A program made the position numbers and the translations under genes. From assembly GCA_029251065.1 (NCBI GenBank), contig JAQXEB010000241.1:1-7357 (forward strand): a stretch of 7,357 nucleotides of DNA. Reading direction: 5' to 3'. Below the pieces are notes generated by a model. The model saw nothing but the letters and a program-made list of their open reading frames with translations. It searched no databases and was not told where the DNA came from. This document shows, piece by piece, positions 6,747-7,357 of the stretch (the first letter of the stretch is position 1; every line of letters starts with the position of its first letter). Origin of the DNA: Luminiphilus sp. Its GTDB lineage: Bacteria; Pseudomonadota; Gammaproteobacteria; Pseudomonadales; Halieaceae.

Positions 6747-6796
6747 AACTAAACCTCATTAAATTAGTAACTTACAGAAAAAACGTAATACTTTTT
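6747..6796. other. Spacer between the nuclease gene and yajC
   Basis: 50 AT-rich bases. The minus strand has an almost all-A/T imperfect hairpin beginning at the nuclease stop codon and then the yajC ribosome binding site. The region could hold a yajC promoter, but no hexamer pair stands out. Confidence 0.4.
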
Positions 6797-6798
6797 CT
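6776..6798. terminator. Possible weak hairpin terminator after the nuclease gene
   Basis: AGAAAAA (6792-6798) can pair with a TTTTTCT run (6776-6782) around a short loop, on either strand. The stem has only one G-C pair, plus wobble pairs near the loop, so termination would be weak at best. Confidence 0.2.
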
Positions 6799-7357
6799 AA
6801 ATCTCAAAATCAATAATAACAGGGGCGTGATCCGAGAATCGCGTCTCTTTATAAACAGCGACTTTACGCGCACGCCCTGAGAGCCCCGGGCTGACCAGCA
6901 TATAATCGAGTCGCCATCCGGTGTTGTTCGCCCATGCTTGCCCCCTGTTGGACCACCAGGTGTACTGCTCAGGCTCGGACGTGAACTCCCGAAACGCATC
7001 AACCCAACCCTGCTCCTCGTATAAAAGCGTCAACCACTCGCGTTCATAGGGCATGAATCCAGAGTTTTTCTGATTATTTCGCCAGTTTTTTAGGTCAATA
7101 TTCTGATGGCAGGTGTTCCAGTCCGCGCAAATTATAAACTCTCGATCCTCGTTGAGCAGGCTTTTCAGGTGCGGGGTGAACCGCTCCATGAACACATCCT
7201 TGCGTGCCTGAGCAGCCTCGTTACTTGAGCCAGAAGGGACGTAGAGTGAAATCACACTCAGTCCCTCGAAGTCCGCTCGCAAATAACGCCCCTCAGAGTC
7301 TACCGGCTCCCAACCCACTTTAACCTCAATACTCTGAGGCTTTTGTTTTGCGAACAG
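6797..7357 (-). CDS. xth: Exodeoxyribonuclease III (AP endonuclease family), N-terminus cut by the right edge
   Basis: A Mg2+-dependent 3'-5' exonuclease and AP endonuclease of base-excision repair. The frame is open to the edge, giving 186 visible residues of about 255-260 usual. The visible part begins LFAKQKPQSIEVKVGWE, so the GTG at 7316-7318 is an internal Val and not a start. Conserved elements, numbered from the first visible residue, are EGRYLRADF (22-30), LYVPSGSS (38-45), CADWN (77-81, the catalytic Asp and Asn), HQNIDLKNWRNNQKNSGF (84-101), RLDYMLVS (149-156) and FSDHAP (174-179, the catalytic Asp-His pair). The residue before the catalytic Asp is Ala, whereas Gly (GDWN or GDMN) is usual. 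The C-terminus at IIDFEI is complete. Downstream yajC is 50 bp away on the same strand. Confidence 0.93.
   Translation of the reverse strand: MFAKQKPQSIEVKVGWEPVDSEGRYLRADFEGLSVISLYVPSGSSNEAAQARKDVFMERFTPHLKSLLNEDREFIICADWNTCHQNIDLKNWRNNQKNSGFMPYEREWLTLLYEEQGWVDAFREFTSEPEQYTWWSNRGQAWANNTGWRLDYMLVSPGLSGRARKVAVYKETRFSDHAPVIIDFEI

Overview
The window reads as chromosomal DNA of a Gram-negative gammaproteobacterium, by inference a marine heterotroph. The evidence is a full-length CysB that aligns without gaps to the enterobacterial protein, a typical YajC, an ExoIII-type nuclease, and moderate GC with ordinary codon use throughout. No tRNA, rRNA, CRISPR array, insertion sequence or phage gene is visible.

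All seven genes lie on the minus strand, so transcription runs from the right edge to the left. In that order they are: (1) the C-terminal part of an exodeoxyribonuclease III (6797 to the right edge); (2) yajC (6414-6746), a subunit of the Sec translocase accessory complex; (3) a PLP enzyme of the ACC deaminase / D-cysteine desulfhydrase family (5384-6409); (4) an AGCS-family amino acid:cation symporter (3999-5369); (5) a cytosolic-type 5'-nucleotidase (3089-3997); (6) cysB (2054-3028); (7) a two-domain acyl-CoA carboxylase carboxyltransferase (177-1886). At the left edge, 1-146 holds the first 48 codons of an eighth gene, GTG-started with a clear ribosome binding site. Its sequence resembles the N-terminal entry of a biotin carboxylase domain.

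Genes 2-5 are packed with gaps of 4, 14 and 1 bp and probably form one operon. cysB follows after 60 bp, which hold a possible promoter. An enzyme that probably acts on D-cysteine, an AGCS transporter and the master sulfur regulator CysB therefore sit together, which suggests (inference) uptake and breakdown of a small, possibly D-configured or sulfur-containing amino acid. The carboxyltransferase and the left-edge gene look like a second unit: two parts of a biotin-dependent acyl-CoA carboxylase of unknown substrate, separated from cysB by a 167-bp intergenic region.

The points most worth a second look are the left-edge gene, the long helical insertion in the carboxyltransferase, the position of yajC away from secD/secF, the specificity residues of the PLP enzyme, and a Thr-to-Gly change at a ligand-binding position in CysB. 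I see no wholly new system here.
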